A DNA stretch of 64,000 nt, taken from assembly GCA_029378245.1 (NCBI GenBank), contig JARKIF010000072.1, positions 1 through 64,000 on the forward strand, written 5' to 3'. The position numbers and the translations under genes were made by a program. The stretch is from Roridomyces roridus (Eukaryota; Basidiomycota; Agaricomycetes; Agaricales; Mycenaceae). This document shows, piece after piece, positions 10,442 to 20,282 of the stretch; the stretch's first letter is position 1; every line of letters starts with the position of its first letter. The notes below the pieces were generated by a model. It was not told where the DNA came from, made no database searches, and worked only from the letters and a program-made list of their open reading frames with translations.

Positions 10442-13400
10442 ATGCCCTTCTCTCTGAGCGGAATCATCCATGACGGAAACTTCACCAATGTCGAGGGCGA
10501 TATGACTCAAGTCTTCAATTCCTATGTTACTCCGGGACCTCAACAGGCGAAAGACCGCTTAGGTGATGCCCATGCGCTGCCTGCTCCTCCAGGAGGCGAC
10601 TGGGCGACAGGCAGCTCCAGCAGGCACCTCGCTGGTCCTATTCGCAACGGTAGACCGACGCATCAAGACCAAGCCTTTTATTCCCGCAGTCGAGCCCCCA
10701 ATAGCGCTGCGATTGCGGATACCCAAGAGTGGTCGACGCCGCACGATAACAGGCGAGTATCAAATCTTTTGCTCAACACTGTCGTTATTGAATTGCATCA
10801 GAACACAGACTGGTGTTGCGGGAGCCTCACCCAAGCTCGCACGGCATCTCTTAACGAATAACATCCATGACCGTCCCGATTCTCAAGCCAGGAATATGTT
10901 TAGCGTCCAAGGGAATATGACACAAGTGTATGTCACTTCACAGGGTAGCTCAGGTACGTTGTAAGTGCACCGTTTTCTCGCCCGCTGACGCACTGAAAAG
11001 GCCTCGACGTGCTTTACCGCTCAATCGCGATTGGCGCGGTTCATGACAGGACCCCTGACGACCCCCCAAGAGACCTGGGCCCTGTGCGGGTAAAAATGGC
11101 ACCTTTTGGCGAGAGGCCTGGTGCAAAACTGTCAAAAAATTGGCTGTGTGGGAAACCAAAAACGGGTAAAAACCGGCCCATTTTTGTCGGCATTTCCGAA
11201 AAGATGCTCCAATCAGGCCCATTTTTTGGCAGCAGATCCGGACTGGTGTGAAACGCTCAAAAATGCAGTTTGATGGCAAAATTCGGCCATTGATGCCGTC
11301 AAAATCAACAATTGATCGCAAAAAAGTGCGGGTAAAAATGGGGGGTCCCGGTACCAGGCCTCTAAGGGGGTCGTCAGGGGTCCTTTCATGACTCTGCGGA
11401 GCGATTTCCCGAGCCGGCGTGTCATCCAGGGACACGCACCGTGATTCTGGAGGACCTCCGTGCTTGGTCGCAGGAAACCAGCCCAGGCAGCCGTATTCTC
11501 TGGTTGTACGGCGCTGCGGGGATGGGAAAGTGCGCCGTCGCGCAAGCCTTTGCCGGCGAATGCAACAAAGAAAGTCGGCTTGGCGCTTCATTCTTCTTTA
11601 AGCGGAGTGATTTTGAGCGTGGTACATGGGAACGTTTCTTCGCAACCCTTGCCTATCAGCTCGCGCTTTCGATTCCTCGGCTCTCGGGTCTCATTCAACG
11701 CACGATAGAGGAGGACCGACTTCTCGTTGGCCGGTCGATGGAACGGCAGTTTCATAGGCTCATCCTTGAGCCATTGAGGACGTGCGAGACGGACTCGCAG
11801 CACGTCATCATCATTGACGGCCTGGACGAATGCGAGGGCCCAAAGGTCCAAGAGACGATTCTTCGTCTTTGGATTGAAGGGATCACATTTCACAATCTTC
11901 CCATTCGCCTTCTCATCACAAGCCGTCCCGAACCTCATCTCCGTGAAATCATGGAGGCTAGTGAGGTGCAGGATATCTGCCTTCCGCTGCAAATGACGGC
12001 GGACGACAAGGCGTACGATGATGTTCGTCACTATCTTGAAGACGAATTCTCCACCGTTTCTTTGGCATTCCGAGCCAGGGGCATACATCTCGGACCCAGT
12101 TGGCCACCATCTGGAGCCATCGACCGCATTGTTGAAAAGTCCTGCGGTGCCTTCATTTATGCCGCGACGGTGATCAACTTCATATCCGACCAGTACTCGC
12201 ACCCAGTGACACAGCTTCAATCCGTCCTCAACCTTGATCCAAAGAGCACTGCACCTCTGGACGATCTTTACACCCAAATTCTCTCGGCGCTGCCTCAAGA
12301 CAACCGAAGGAGTGGAATTTTATACGCCCTATGGCTTCAAGACAAGCTTTATCCTGAGCAGGTTGATTTGCTCCTTGGAGCCCCCGAGGGATCATCTCGT
12401 CTGCTCCTTCGTCCGCTGCACTGCGTATTGGATTTAGGAACAGCAGCCATTCCTCGAGGATCTTGTGGGATCCGTTTCTTGCACACCTCATTCTGGGACT
12501 TTCTTGGTGATGCTCGACGATCAAAGGGATGGAGCGTCTCGCACCCTGAGATCAAGGCTGCATATTTGGAAGCCTCACTGGATTTGTTGTCGAAACCAGC
12601 ACCCCTACCGAACTCGCGAGACAGAGATCACTTCCTGTATGTATCTTGTTTCGCTATGGAAGTCAATATTCATCCCATGTCAGGCAGCTTGTGCAACACT
12701 TTTTTAACCAAGTTGAATCCGATGATCACACGGTGTATCGTGCAAAATTTCAAAACCCCACCTTCCAAAACAATTTCTTCCTTCCGGCCACGCTTTATTT
12801 CAGTCGGGGGATTCTTCCAGACTCGCCTCTCAACAATATGCTGTTTGGCCGTCGATACATCAAAGAATTCTGCCAAGACCGCCTCTGGAGCCGTGGCGGC
12901 TCTCCTGCGCCTGGTTCCCCTCCCTTTCCATATGATCAAATCTACAAGACAATCTTCACCAAATCACCGGCACTCGTAATAATTCTCAGTTGCTTGATCT
13001 TGCTCGGAGACCGTGGACCCGCGGAATACGAGCCCCAACTGGAGCGCCTGATCCATACTTTCAAGGAAACCTATCGGATTTTCTTGTACTTCGCGGATTT
13101 TCGCGATACATTCCCCCAGTACTTTTACTCACAGCAGTCTCCTCTCGATTTTCTCAGCAGCCGAGACCGGGCGGGAGCCTTTTATCTGGATCGCGGAGAC
13201 TTGGCTGAGAGGTTGATAATGCTCTGGGCTCAAGGAATGAAGGATTTTATCAACGGGCAGAATACCCCAGTGGATTGGTGCGTACAGTGGTGTCTTGGAG
13301 TGAATGCAACAAGAATTTAATGTCTCGCAGGAAGTGGATTCGGCTTCTCCAAAACTGTCGCAAGTCGGCAGGATCCCCTGTGTTTTCGGCCCTACAAAGC

Positions 13401-13723
13401 CTCAAACTGTCCATGGCTTGTCGGATAGCAGCAGGAGACCAAGTACAACATAAGCAGCTTCATGACTGCCTAATCAAAGAACGACAAGGGGCAAAGATTA
13501 TGACCTGGTTCAATGTTGGTAGTATCCTTTGCAGAAATCGACAACTTACTCATCGTTTACCTGCCGCTAGGCTGTCCCAGATGTCTCCCCCCAGCAGAGG
13601 GAAAACATCGAACAATTCTACAAGGACGAATTGGCGGCAATCCGACGCTGCGGAGAGGAAAAAGACCTTCTGCGTCCGATATTTGAGCGAGTTGGCAGAC
13701 TTCAAGTCACCATGTACAAGTGA
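10442..13723 (+). pseudogene. NACHT-domain STAND NTPase, interrupted by a MITE
   Basis: Proposed exons: 10442-10756, 10809-10953, 11001-12636 (containing the MITE at 11048-11384), 12684-13277, 13331-13514, 13571-13723. The N-terminal region carries two copies of a G-[DN]-M-T-Q-V motif (GDMTQVFNSY and GNMTQVYVTS), a signature seen ahead of NACHT domains in agaric proteins. Next come the P-loop GAAGMGKCAVAQ, Walker B IIIDGLDECEG and the sensor LLITSRPEPH, then a helical C-terminal part. Such proteins are the fungal counterparts of NLR immune receptors, and their NTPase switch is thought to control cell death or allorecognition. Two oddities: the P-loop Ser/Thr after Lys is Cys, and the MITE puts an in-frame stop at 11249-11251 before the NTPase. 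Removing the MITE and one TSD copy leaves a continuous frame, so the gene was intact until the insertion. Confidence 0.85.
11040..11392. mobile_element. 337-bp hAT-like MITE with 8-bp target duplication
   Basis: The element is 11048-11384. Its ends are perfect 19-bp inverted repeats (AGGACCCCTGACGACCCCC), and similarity continues to about 31 bp. It is flanked by the direct 8-bp repeat TTCATGAC (11040-11047 and 11385-11392), the length typical of the hAT superfamily. Near each end the motif GTGCGGGTAAAAATGG occurs in the same direction. No transposase is encoded, so it needs a partner element. It sits inside the coding sequence of the NACHT gene. Confidence 0.93.
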
Positions 13724-13985
13724 CTAACAAGCGACTTTTGGCAGGGTCCAGGTTTATGCGCCTTGTTTTGTAATTTAGTGAGCTTTCAAAACTTCCGTGA
13801 AAGGAGTTGTTATCCATACCACAGGTGCAGCACCTGACCCCATTGATTGTTCTCTAAACTCTTACAGCTTTCGAGCTGATTTGTTTTTTTGACTCGTATG
13901 AAATTTCTCTGGCTCAAGGTGACGAGAATAAAATCCTCTACAAGATCCCGCCGGACCAACGCCCTCGTCAAACTCCCTATTTGTC
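13724..13985. other. Short convergent spacer
   Basis: 3' flank of the NACHT gene and of the minus-strand gene that follows. A T-rich run near 13880-13890 is the only visible feature. Confidence 0.3.
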
Positions 13986-14978
13986 TCAATACTCGACGAA
14001 ATCAAAACTACCAGACTGACTACGTGTACCCGACCGTTGCGATGAATGTGTTTTCTGTGACGTCGACGACGATGAAGGACGCGGTTCCGTGGTTGTAGTC
14101 CCGGTACCAGAACGTATGGACAAGGTTCTGGAGGACGAGTGGCCAGCGTGATTTGAGCGGGGTTTTAAGAACTCGCGGGGCAAGGCAGCATGGGTCGAAC
14201 TTCTCGGTTTCGCTCGTCCCTGGCTATCAGCGACACCCTCCCCCGTGCCTATATTAGATTCGGACCGGGGAAAAAGCCGGCGCGGAACGCAGTGAGGACG
14301 TCCCCCAGAATCCGGGCTCGTGGAAACTCTATCTGCATCTGCGTCGGCGAGTGACTCCGCCTTCGAGTGCGCCGAACCGCCGATCGAGCGCGTCCCTGTA
14401 TGTCGCAGCCGACGAGAACGCGTAGCACCACGGTCCACGACAGCTACCGCACTGTTCTCGAGCACCAAATCCATTGTTGTCATCGAATCCGCGCGATCGA
14501 GGGGAACAGGGACGATGCTCCACCCCGGGACCAGCGTGTACATCTCTACCGTCCGACGCGCGACTCTGACGATATTGCGTGGGGGTCGGCCATTGCTGAC
14601 GGGTGGGGTGGAAGTTGACCTAGCAGGAGGCGGGGAGGAGACGGGTGGGATGTACCCGGAGCGCCACGAACCCCCATTGGAGTGAGAATCAGTGCGAGTG
14701 TGGCGGTGGCGTACTCGAAGACTCTGAGCCCGTTGGAGCGAGGATTGTGTGGAAGAAGTGTCTGAGGGTGGTGGAGAGGGCGGTAACCGTGTGTGCTGGG
14801 TTCCTCCAGACGCACGGAGCGGATAAGGCGTCGGGGGACGCGGTGGCGGCGTTCTGCTGGCAGTGACCGAAGGTGGCTGGGAATTGGAGCGATGAGATGA
14901 ATGACTCGTGGGGTAAGGTAACGCGGGAGGTCGGCCTTGCTCGCGGTTCATGGAGGACGAGCCGCTGCGAGTCGACAT
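13986..14978 (-). CDS. Disordered Ser/Pro/Arg-rich protein of unknown function
   Basis: A 330-residue frame from MSTRSGSSSMNREQ. This start is preferred to an in-frame Met at 15185 because the upstream part has no coding character. The protein is dominated by Ser, Pro, Thr and Arg, so it is probably intrinsically disordered. One ordered-looking island (VRVARRTVEMYTLVPGWSIV to TTMDLVLENSAVAVVDRG) lies in the middle, and the protein ends SGSFDFVEY. It has no signal peptide or membrane segment. I do not recognise a family. A function in regulation or scaffolding is possible but unsupported. Confidence 0.55.
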   Translation of the reverse strand: MSTRSGSSSMNREQGRPPALPYPTSHSSHRSNSQPPSVTASRTPPPRPPTPYPLRASGGTQHTRLPPSPPPSDTSSTQSSLQRAQSLRVRHRHTRTDSHSNGGSWRSGYIPPVSSPPPARSTSTPPVSNGRPPRNIVRVARRTVEMYTLVPGWSIVPVPLDRADSMTTMDLVLENSAVAVVDRGATRSRRLRHTGTRSIGGSAHSKAESLADADADRVSTSPDSGGRPHCVPRRLFPRSESNIGTGEGVADSQGRAKPRSSTHAALPREFLKPRSNHAGHSSSRTLSIRSGTGTTTTEPRPSSSSTSQKTHSSQRSGTRSQSGSFDFVEY

Positions 14979-15186
14979 GGTTGAAGACAAGAAAGAGGCG
15001 TTGACATGACAGCGACATTTGGACAAGCGTGTATTGTGGGCGTACCATGATGGGACACGTCCTTGTGCTGAAAATGGACTTGTCGCGGCCTGGACCCAAA
15101 GATAGTGACGGTAATGAAAGTCTGACGAGGGTGAAATTGGAAACAAAGAAGAAGGTGCGCTCGGCAACGTCCAGTTAAAACGCATT

Positions 15187-15489
15187 TCAGAGATTCCACA
15201 CCCCGCTTAAGCGCTTATGGTTAGCACTCTGGCCAAGGAAATGACGGCGTACGGACGGATTGAGTCCCACGAGTGTGAGCTCGGGGCAACTGGGCAGTTG
15301 AGAGATGTGAAGATAGGGAGTGATACTCACTCGCCACTTCCTGCCGTCCTCCAGAGACTCTCCTCCCGCGTCAGGCAAAGGATCATCTCGTCGCGCTCCT
15401 CCGCACGCCTCGAGACTCGGGTGCGCATCTTCAAACTTCGGAAAACGTCGTGCGGATATCCGTGGCCGCCTCAGACTCGATTCCGGCAT
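15187..15489 (-). CDS. Possible small exon, hypothetical
   Basis: A minus-strand frame beginning MPESSLRRPRISARRF looks coding for about 55 residues and then meets a good splice donor (GTGAGTATC near 15328). It may be the first exon of a short gene or an upstream exon of the gene at 14978. The downstream partner exon is not certain. Confidence 0.25.
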   Translation of the reverse strand: MPESSLRRPRISARRFPKFEDAHPSLEACGGARRDDPLPDAGGESLEDGRKWRVSITPYLHISQLPSCPELTLVGLNPSVRRHFLGQSANHKRLSGVWNL

Positions 15490-16905
15490 TCCAGTCTTCC
15501 GGTCACAGAGTCAGCGCTAGTCAGCAGTGACAAAGTGGTACGGCCGGCGGACGCACCGCATCGGGACCCGTTCCCTATTCGACCTCAACCCAGAAATTTA
15601 CCAGACCATTCCTCCCCGTGGACTCGGAGGTGCGGGCACGGCGGAGCGGCCATGGTGGTGGTTGGTGAGAAGGTGGTCTTCGGATCACATTGCCGCCGAT
15701 TATCCGAGATGATGTAAGCGAAGTGGCCCCTGATCTCGACTCTCATGCTCCGGTGGATTAATGTTGGCCTTGCAGGCTCTTCTCTCTGTGCTCAAACTGG
15801 TCTTGGCTCACTGGATTAACGGCGATCAGGCACTCTCGTCATCTCCTTGCTGCTACGGGCCTACGCTCGGACAATCTTCTTTTTCAGTCTCTCATTGCCA
15901 GGAACCAGCATTCTGGAGTCTGGAGTGGGACTCCTGGGCTTCGGACAGTAATGAATCGGACTTGAAAGCTGGTATACTATTCCACGCCGGCGCCTCTAAA
16001 CACTTTTTCGACGAAACTCGACGTAGTGATATCTCACACAACCCACGCCTAGCTCCCGCTGCTACTCCTCTGTTTTAAAAGCCTGGGAAGTTGTAGCGCT
16101 GCCCTCGAACCCGACAGCAGCCAATACTAGTGAGCTCCTTTCTCATCCGGGAACCTTCGTTGGCGATCGAAGTCAGCACGATTGATTCAGCGCAAAATCC
16201 TGCGGGGAACTTGGGGGAACTCATTCAATGTGCGGCGTATCGAGAATTGCATTTCCTAACGCCACGGAGGCGCACAGCTATCCGATTCCTCGTTCGACTC
16301 GGGATCGGAGGTGACGCGCGAATGTCTGCTGATTTTTCTCTGCGGTTCGTTGGTTTCTCTTTGATGAAATTAGTGAAGTTGGTGAAGTTGAGAACACTAC
16401 CAGCCCGAAGCGAGAATCAACTCTTCAGTCGCCGTCTCCCGTTCAACTCGGGGATCGGTTGTTAAGCAGACATCCTTCACACATTTTTGGAATCTCCTAG
16501 CCCAATGAATGACAAGAACTTTCTCACAGAATTCGAGGTATAAAAAACCACAACTGTTCGTTTATAGCAGCAACTCGTTTCAATCGAGTGACCTCGGGGT
16601 TATGGGCCCCGCGCGCTTCCATCTGCGCCATGCTGCTAAATGACAATGGCAACTCCGTAGATACTCCATCAGCAAAACTGAATCCATCTGGCGCATCTGG
16701 CGAGCTCTGGCAGCATCTGATCCGTCTGGTTGACATGGCGCCTGAGCTGCCGAAAATGATTTTGACAATCTTGACAGAGATTTGTCTGTATCAAGCTGCG
16801 CGATCGTTCTGCGCTTTGAGAGCCATCGAGTAGATCCTCTGGCTCGCTGCCTTGAGGTGCCTTGAAGCCATGGAATTCTTCAAAACGACAAGTCTGACAG
16901 CTAAA
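15490..16905. other. No convincing gene
   Basis: Only short overlapping frames without family resemblance. Between about 16621 and 16740 there are several TCTGGCGCATCTGG / CTCTGGCAGCATCTG-like motifs, similar in style to the CTGGCAG-rich segment at 19.8 kb. This suggests decayed repeat sequence. Confidence 0.4.
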
Positions 16906-17013
16906 TGCAAAATACTAGGCCATCACGACTCCAACAGCTGTGGAGCTCGAGTGATCCGGCCGAGCTACGTCATACGATCAACATAGCACGGTCTCTCATT
17001 TACAACCACGACG

Positions 17014-17301
17014 ATGCCTGCACACAACCAACCTGGAGGCGAAATGCCTCCATATCCTTACTACTACTACTACCCGTATCCACCTCCTTTCTACCACGGT
17101 GCGATGCAGCAACAGCAACAGCCCATCCAGCAACCGTAGCAACCGCCGCTCCCCGCGCATAGAACGCAGTTCCTCCTCGGCATGACTGATAGACTCCCAC
17201 CGCCCGACGAACCATCCACGCAGCTTACCAACATGTCTAGCCCTGTCAAGGCTCTTGGTCTCCCCACTTGGCCCATCCTCGGCGATACGAGGTCCCCTTA
17301 G
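17014..17301 (+). pseudogene. Pro/Tyr/Gln-rich frame inside the inverted-repeat element
   Basis: Starts MPAHNQPGGEMPP, continues with a low-complexity YYYYY/PPP and QQQQQ stretch, meets an in-frame TAG at 17137-17139, and then stays open to a second TAG at 17299-17301. It is either a broken 95-residue gene or a 41-residue peptide. No homology is recognised. Confidence 0.35.
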
Positions 17302-17441
17302 TCGTAGTAATTCTTCAGCGTTCGGCGGACGGTGCGAGCGCTGATTTCAGTCATTGCAGCGATGCCGCCGTTCTTCTCAATGGTCTTCTTGATGGTGGGG
17401 AGCAGGACCTTCTGCTGGGGATGCATGTATCGGAAGGGCAT
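17298..17441 (-). CDS. 47-residue HTH-like protein, possible transposase fragment
   Basis: Begins MPFRYMHPQQKVLLPTIKK and contains GGIAAMTEISARTVRRTL, which has the spacing and residues of a helix-turn-helix of the kind that opens many transposases. It ends shortly afterwards with NYYD. Its place inside a terminal-inverted-repeat element supports descent from a transposase DNA-binding domain. The catalytic part is absent. The assignment is an inference from composition only. Confidence 0.4.
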   Translation of the reverse strand: MPFRYMHPQQKVLLPTIKKTIEKNGGIAAMTEISARTVRRTLKNYYD

Positions 17442-17553
17442 GGTCGTTCATTGAGGAGAGCAAGGCGGAGCGTATGTTGATTGCATGACGTAGTTCGGCC
17501 GGATCACTCGTAGCTCCACAGCTGTTGGAGTCATGATGGCCTAGTATTTTGCA

Positions 17554-20282
17554 CAAGACGTGCCTTCGCTTCGCTCCGGCAGCATTCCATTAACACCGGG
17601 ATTTGCTCTAAACTCCACACGACTTTTGAGCGGCCAGCACTTCGATTTCCGCTTTGGATGAGAAGGAATAGACATTTTGGCCAAGAACATCAACAACAGC
17701 CAATTCAAAGCCACGTATAACTACATGGGACATCCAGATTCCACCCTTCCCCAGATTGAACATCTACGCTCAAATTCTTCTCCTGTTGCAAAGTTTTCAG
17801 AAAGGGAAAATGCAACTGAGCAAAACACATGAACGTACATCCACGTTTGACCCACCGCGTGGATCCCGCACGCAGTGGCGCTCTGCGCGTTACCTTGCAT
17901 ATCCTGTCGCACTCGCACTGTGCCGTGGTTCTCGGGCACCACGATGGGAGTCGTTTGGTGAACGGTCAGTCGTCGAGAGTGGGAATCAGAGCAACCCAGG
18001 AGTTGTATGTAGTAGGAGGTCCAAGGGGGAACACACCGTGCGATTCGTGGTAGTACGTTGCTGAAGCGACAACAGGCGTCGGGGAGAGGCAACGAAGCTC
18101 GCGGCTTCGAGGTCGATGAGGTAAATTACGACGCGTGGCTTGAGAGGAGATGGCCAGTTGGTGAGTACACCGGAGACCAGGTCCGGGGTCAAAGAGGCTA
18201 AGTGACCATCTCGAGTCAGAGCGTGTGGCGTGGCGCACGACGCCCTGAGGTTTGAAAGCGACACGTCCACTCGAGCCGGGTCAGTCTAGAGTCAAAGCGG
18301 TGAGAGAGCCACGCACCATCGTACCCCGTGTTCCCCGTGTCCCATCGAGTCTGCCGACACGTCGAGTGTTGCAGAAATGCGAAACTGAGCGGTTGATATC
18401 ACAATTCACGAACAAACTCCGCCAGGGCGGCGTGGGAGGCAGGTTGAAGCAAAATGAGCACGCCGCCAATCATGCGCGGAGGGGCCGTTGGGGATGCGAC
18501 GCCGAAAGCAGTATTTGGTGACCGGGGTCAATGTTCCACTTGAGCCAGGCCGGTGTGATTACCGAGGGACGCAGCTCAGTGACAGTCAGAAAATGGGGAT
18601 GCGGTGGCGGGATGAAAAGGAAGGAGGCGGCTTGAGGAGCTTGAGACAACGCTTGAAGAGTATCCCAAGATATCCCAGAGTGCGGCACAATTGATGAATA
18701 ATCCGGATTTTGAGCCCCAATGACGAAGAATAAATATTAAATAGCAAAGATTCAGTAGGAGGAGGGCTCAGGGAAGCCGGGGTGAGCAAGCCGACAGCCA
18801 GGGGTTCTCTATATATGCATGCCATGCCGGTGACGCGTCATCTTGCCGTCAATGGTCGCTCCACTGCTGTTCCGTGCGATAAGCTGCGATCTGCCAAGAA
18901 AGCTGTGGAAGGCTGTGGGCTTGGTGACAACGGTCGATGGGAATGAAAAGAAGCAACTCCAAAGCTGTAAGAAAGCTGTAGACACGCCCTTCCGAGAGCC
19001 AGATGAGCATGAAGAGAAAGCACATTTGGGGATAGAAGCAAGTGAACTGACAGTTGTACAAACAAAAAGGAGCCATAATCTTAAAGAACGGATAATTTAG
19101 CTGGAACGCACGTGGTCCGGAAGATCCGAGTCCGATCAACAATTGCGCCATTGTTGATCAAACGCCCGCAGCACCACTTGTCTTCTTCCCTCATCTTCCT
19201 TCCCTCTCTCCCCTCGCGCGACGATGCCAACCCTTCAATTGCTCCTCAATGCCTGTGTCTCGACGCCTTCGATGCTCAAGACAACTTGAAGAGCTCTTGG
19301 ATCCATTCTGCCACACTTCTTGATACTTCTCGATGACTTGGCTCTAGAAACTCTGCGTCGCATCCTGAAGTCCTCCTCATTGGTTTTCAAGATACACACA
19401 AGAGCTCCTTCCGAGTCTCTGGCCTTCTAGGCAGCTGCTCAAGCCACGGGCACTAATGTCGGACCACTTGGCTCAGAAGACCATCCGAAGGGTAGGCAGT
19501 GTCGAAGGAGAAGTGATGCAGGTGAAGGGTGAGTCCACTATTCATTAATATTCGTTACCGTTCCGGCTTCTCACACCCTTGTTCATGTAACACGTCGTAT
19601 CATCTCACGCCCCCGGGTCGGGATCGTTTCGAGCCCTCGCGCTGCCTTCCTCCCTCCCTCCCCCGCATCGCCTCGCGCGATCTTTTCCGCTGGTGCGGCC
19701 TTGGTCGGCAGACGCCAGAGTCGCGCCGTTGGCGCCGTTCCCGTGTAATCTGTGTACAATGCGAAATTCAATAGGTTTTGATACTCCACCAGTAGTGTAT
19801 TTGTGGTGCCAGAATCGATTCTGGCACCATGCGTGTCATTATGCTGCCATATGCAGTTCTGGCAGCCTGGCGCGTCTGATTGATCTGCTGCCAGATCAGC
19901 CAGATGGATTTTGTTTCCCTGATGTCCTTTGCATACCCCATGTTCCGGGGCTGGAGGGCGCGTAGGGATTGGCTTTTTGGACACGATGCCAGGCATGCCA
20001 CCGCATCTGGGTGGGGTGGAGATTCCGGAGTTGCCGAGTATGCCGAGGGAGTCGGTGTACAAGAGCAGTTGAGGGAGAGAGTACAATACCGCTGTCCGTG
20101 TGCATGCTTACATGCTGGGGGATGTCCAGAATGATCTCGTTTCTTGTATCATCAAGCAAGACCAAGGCCTGGCCGCCTGTGCTTGAGTCAGGGCAGCTGT
20201 CAATGCCTGTCATTGGTCAAGATAAAAATACTTCTGCCACGTCAACACCTTTTACCCTCTTACCCACACCACAGCCTACTCA
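17554..20282. other. Gene-poor stretch with repeats; possible minus-strand exons near 18 kb
   Basis: No gene can be assembled with confidence. A minus-strand frame at 17986-18270 (MDVSLSNLRASCATPHALT...) has some coding look and a possible donor, but no known domain. A 26-bp perfect palindrome lies at 19804-19829. It is followed by a segment rich in CTGGCAG/CTGCCAG motifs to about 19915, which looks like repeat-derived DNA. Confidence 0.4.
19804..19829. repeat. 26-bp perfect palindrome
   Basis: TGGTGCCAGAATC followed directly by its reverse complement, with no spacer. Several CTGGCAG/CTGCCAG motifs lie within the next 90 bp. It could be a protein-binding site or a transposon remnant. Confidence 0.85.

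Larger units (their letters stand above)
16906..17553. mobile_element. 648-bp element with 80-bp terminal inverted repeats and two convergent small frames
   Basis: The ends (16906-16985 and 17473-17553) are inverted copies about 93% alike, starting TGCAAAATACTAGGCCATCA. No clear target duplication is found at these limits. Inside are two convergent reading frames whose stop codons overlap near 17298-17301. The structure is that of a small DNA transposon or MITE that retained part of a coding region. It is not assignable to a superfamily from what is visible. Confidence 0.75.

Noticed and set aside
14249..14815. Multiple overlapping frames on both strands inside the disordered-protein gene
   Set aside because: Low-complexity GC-rich coding sequence leaves the other frames open. 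Only the frame ending SGSFDFVEY runs the full length.
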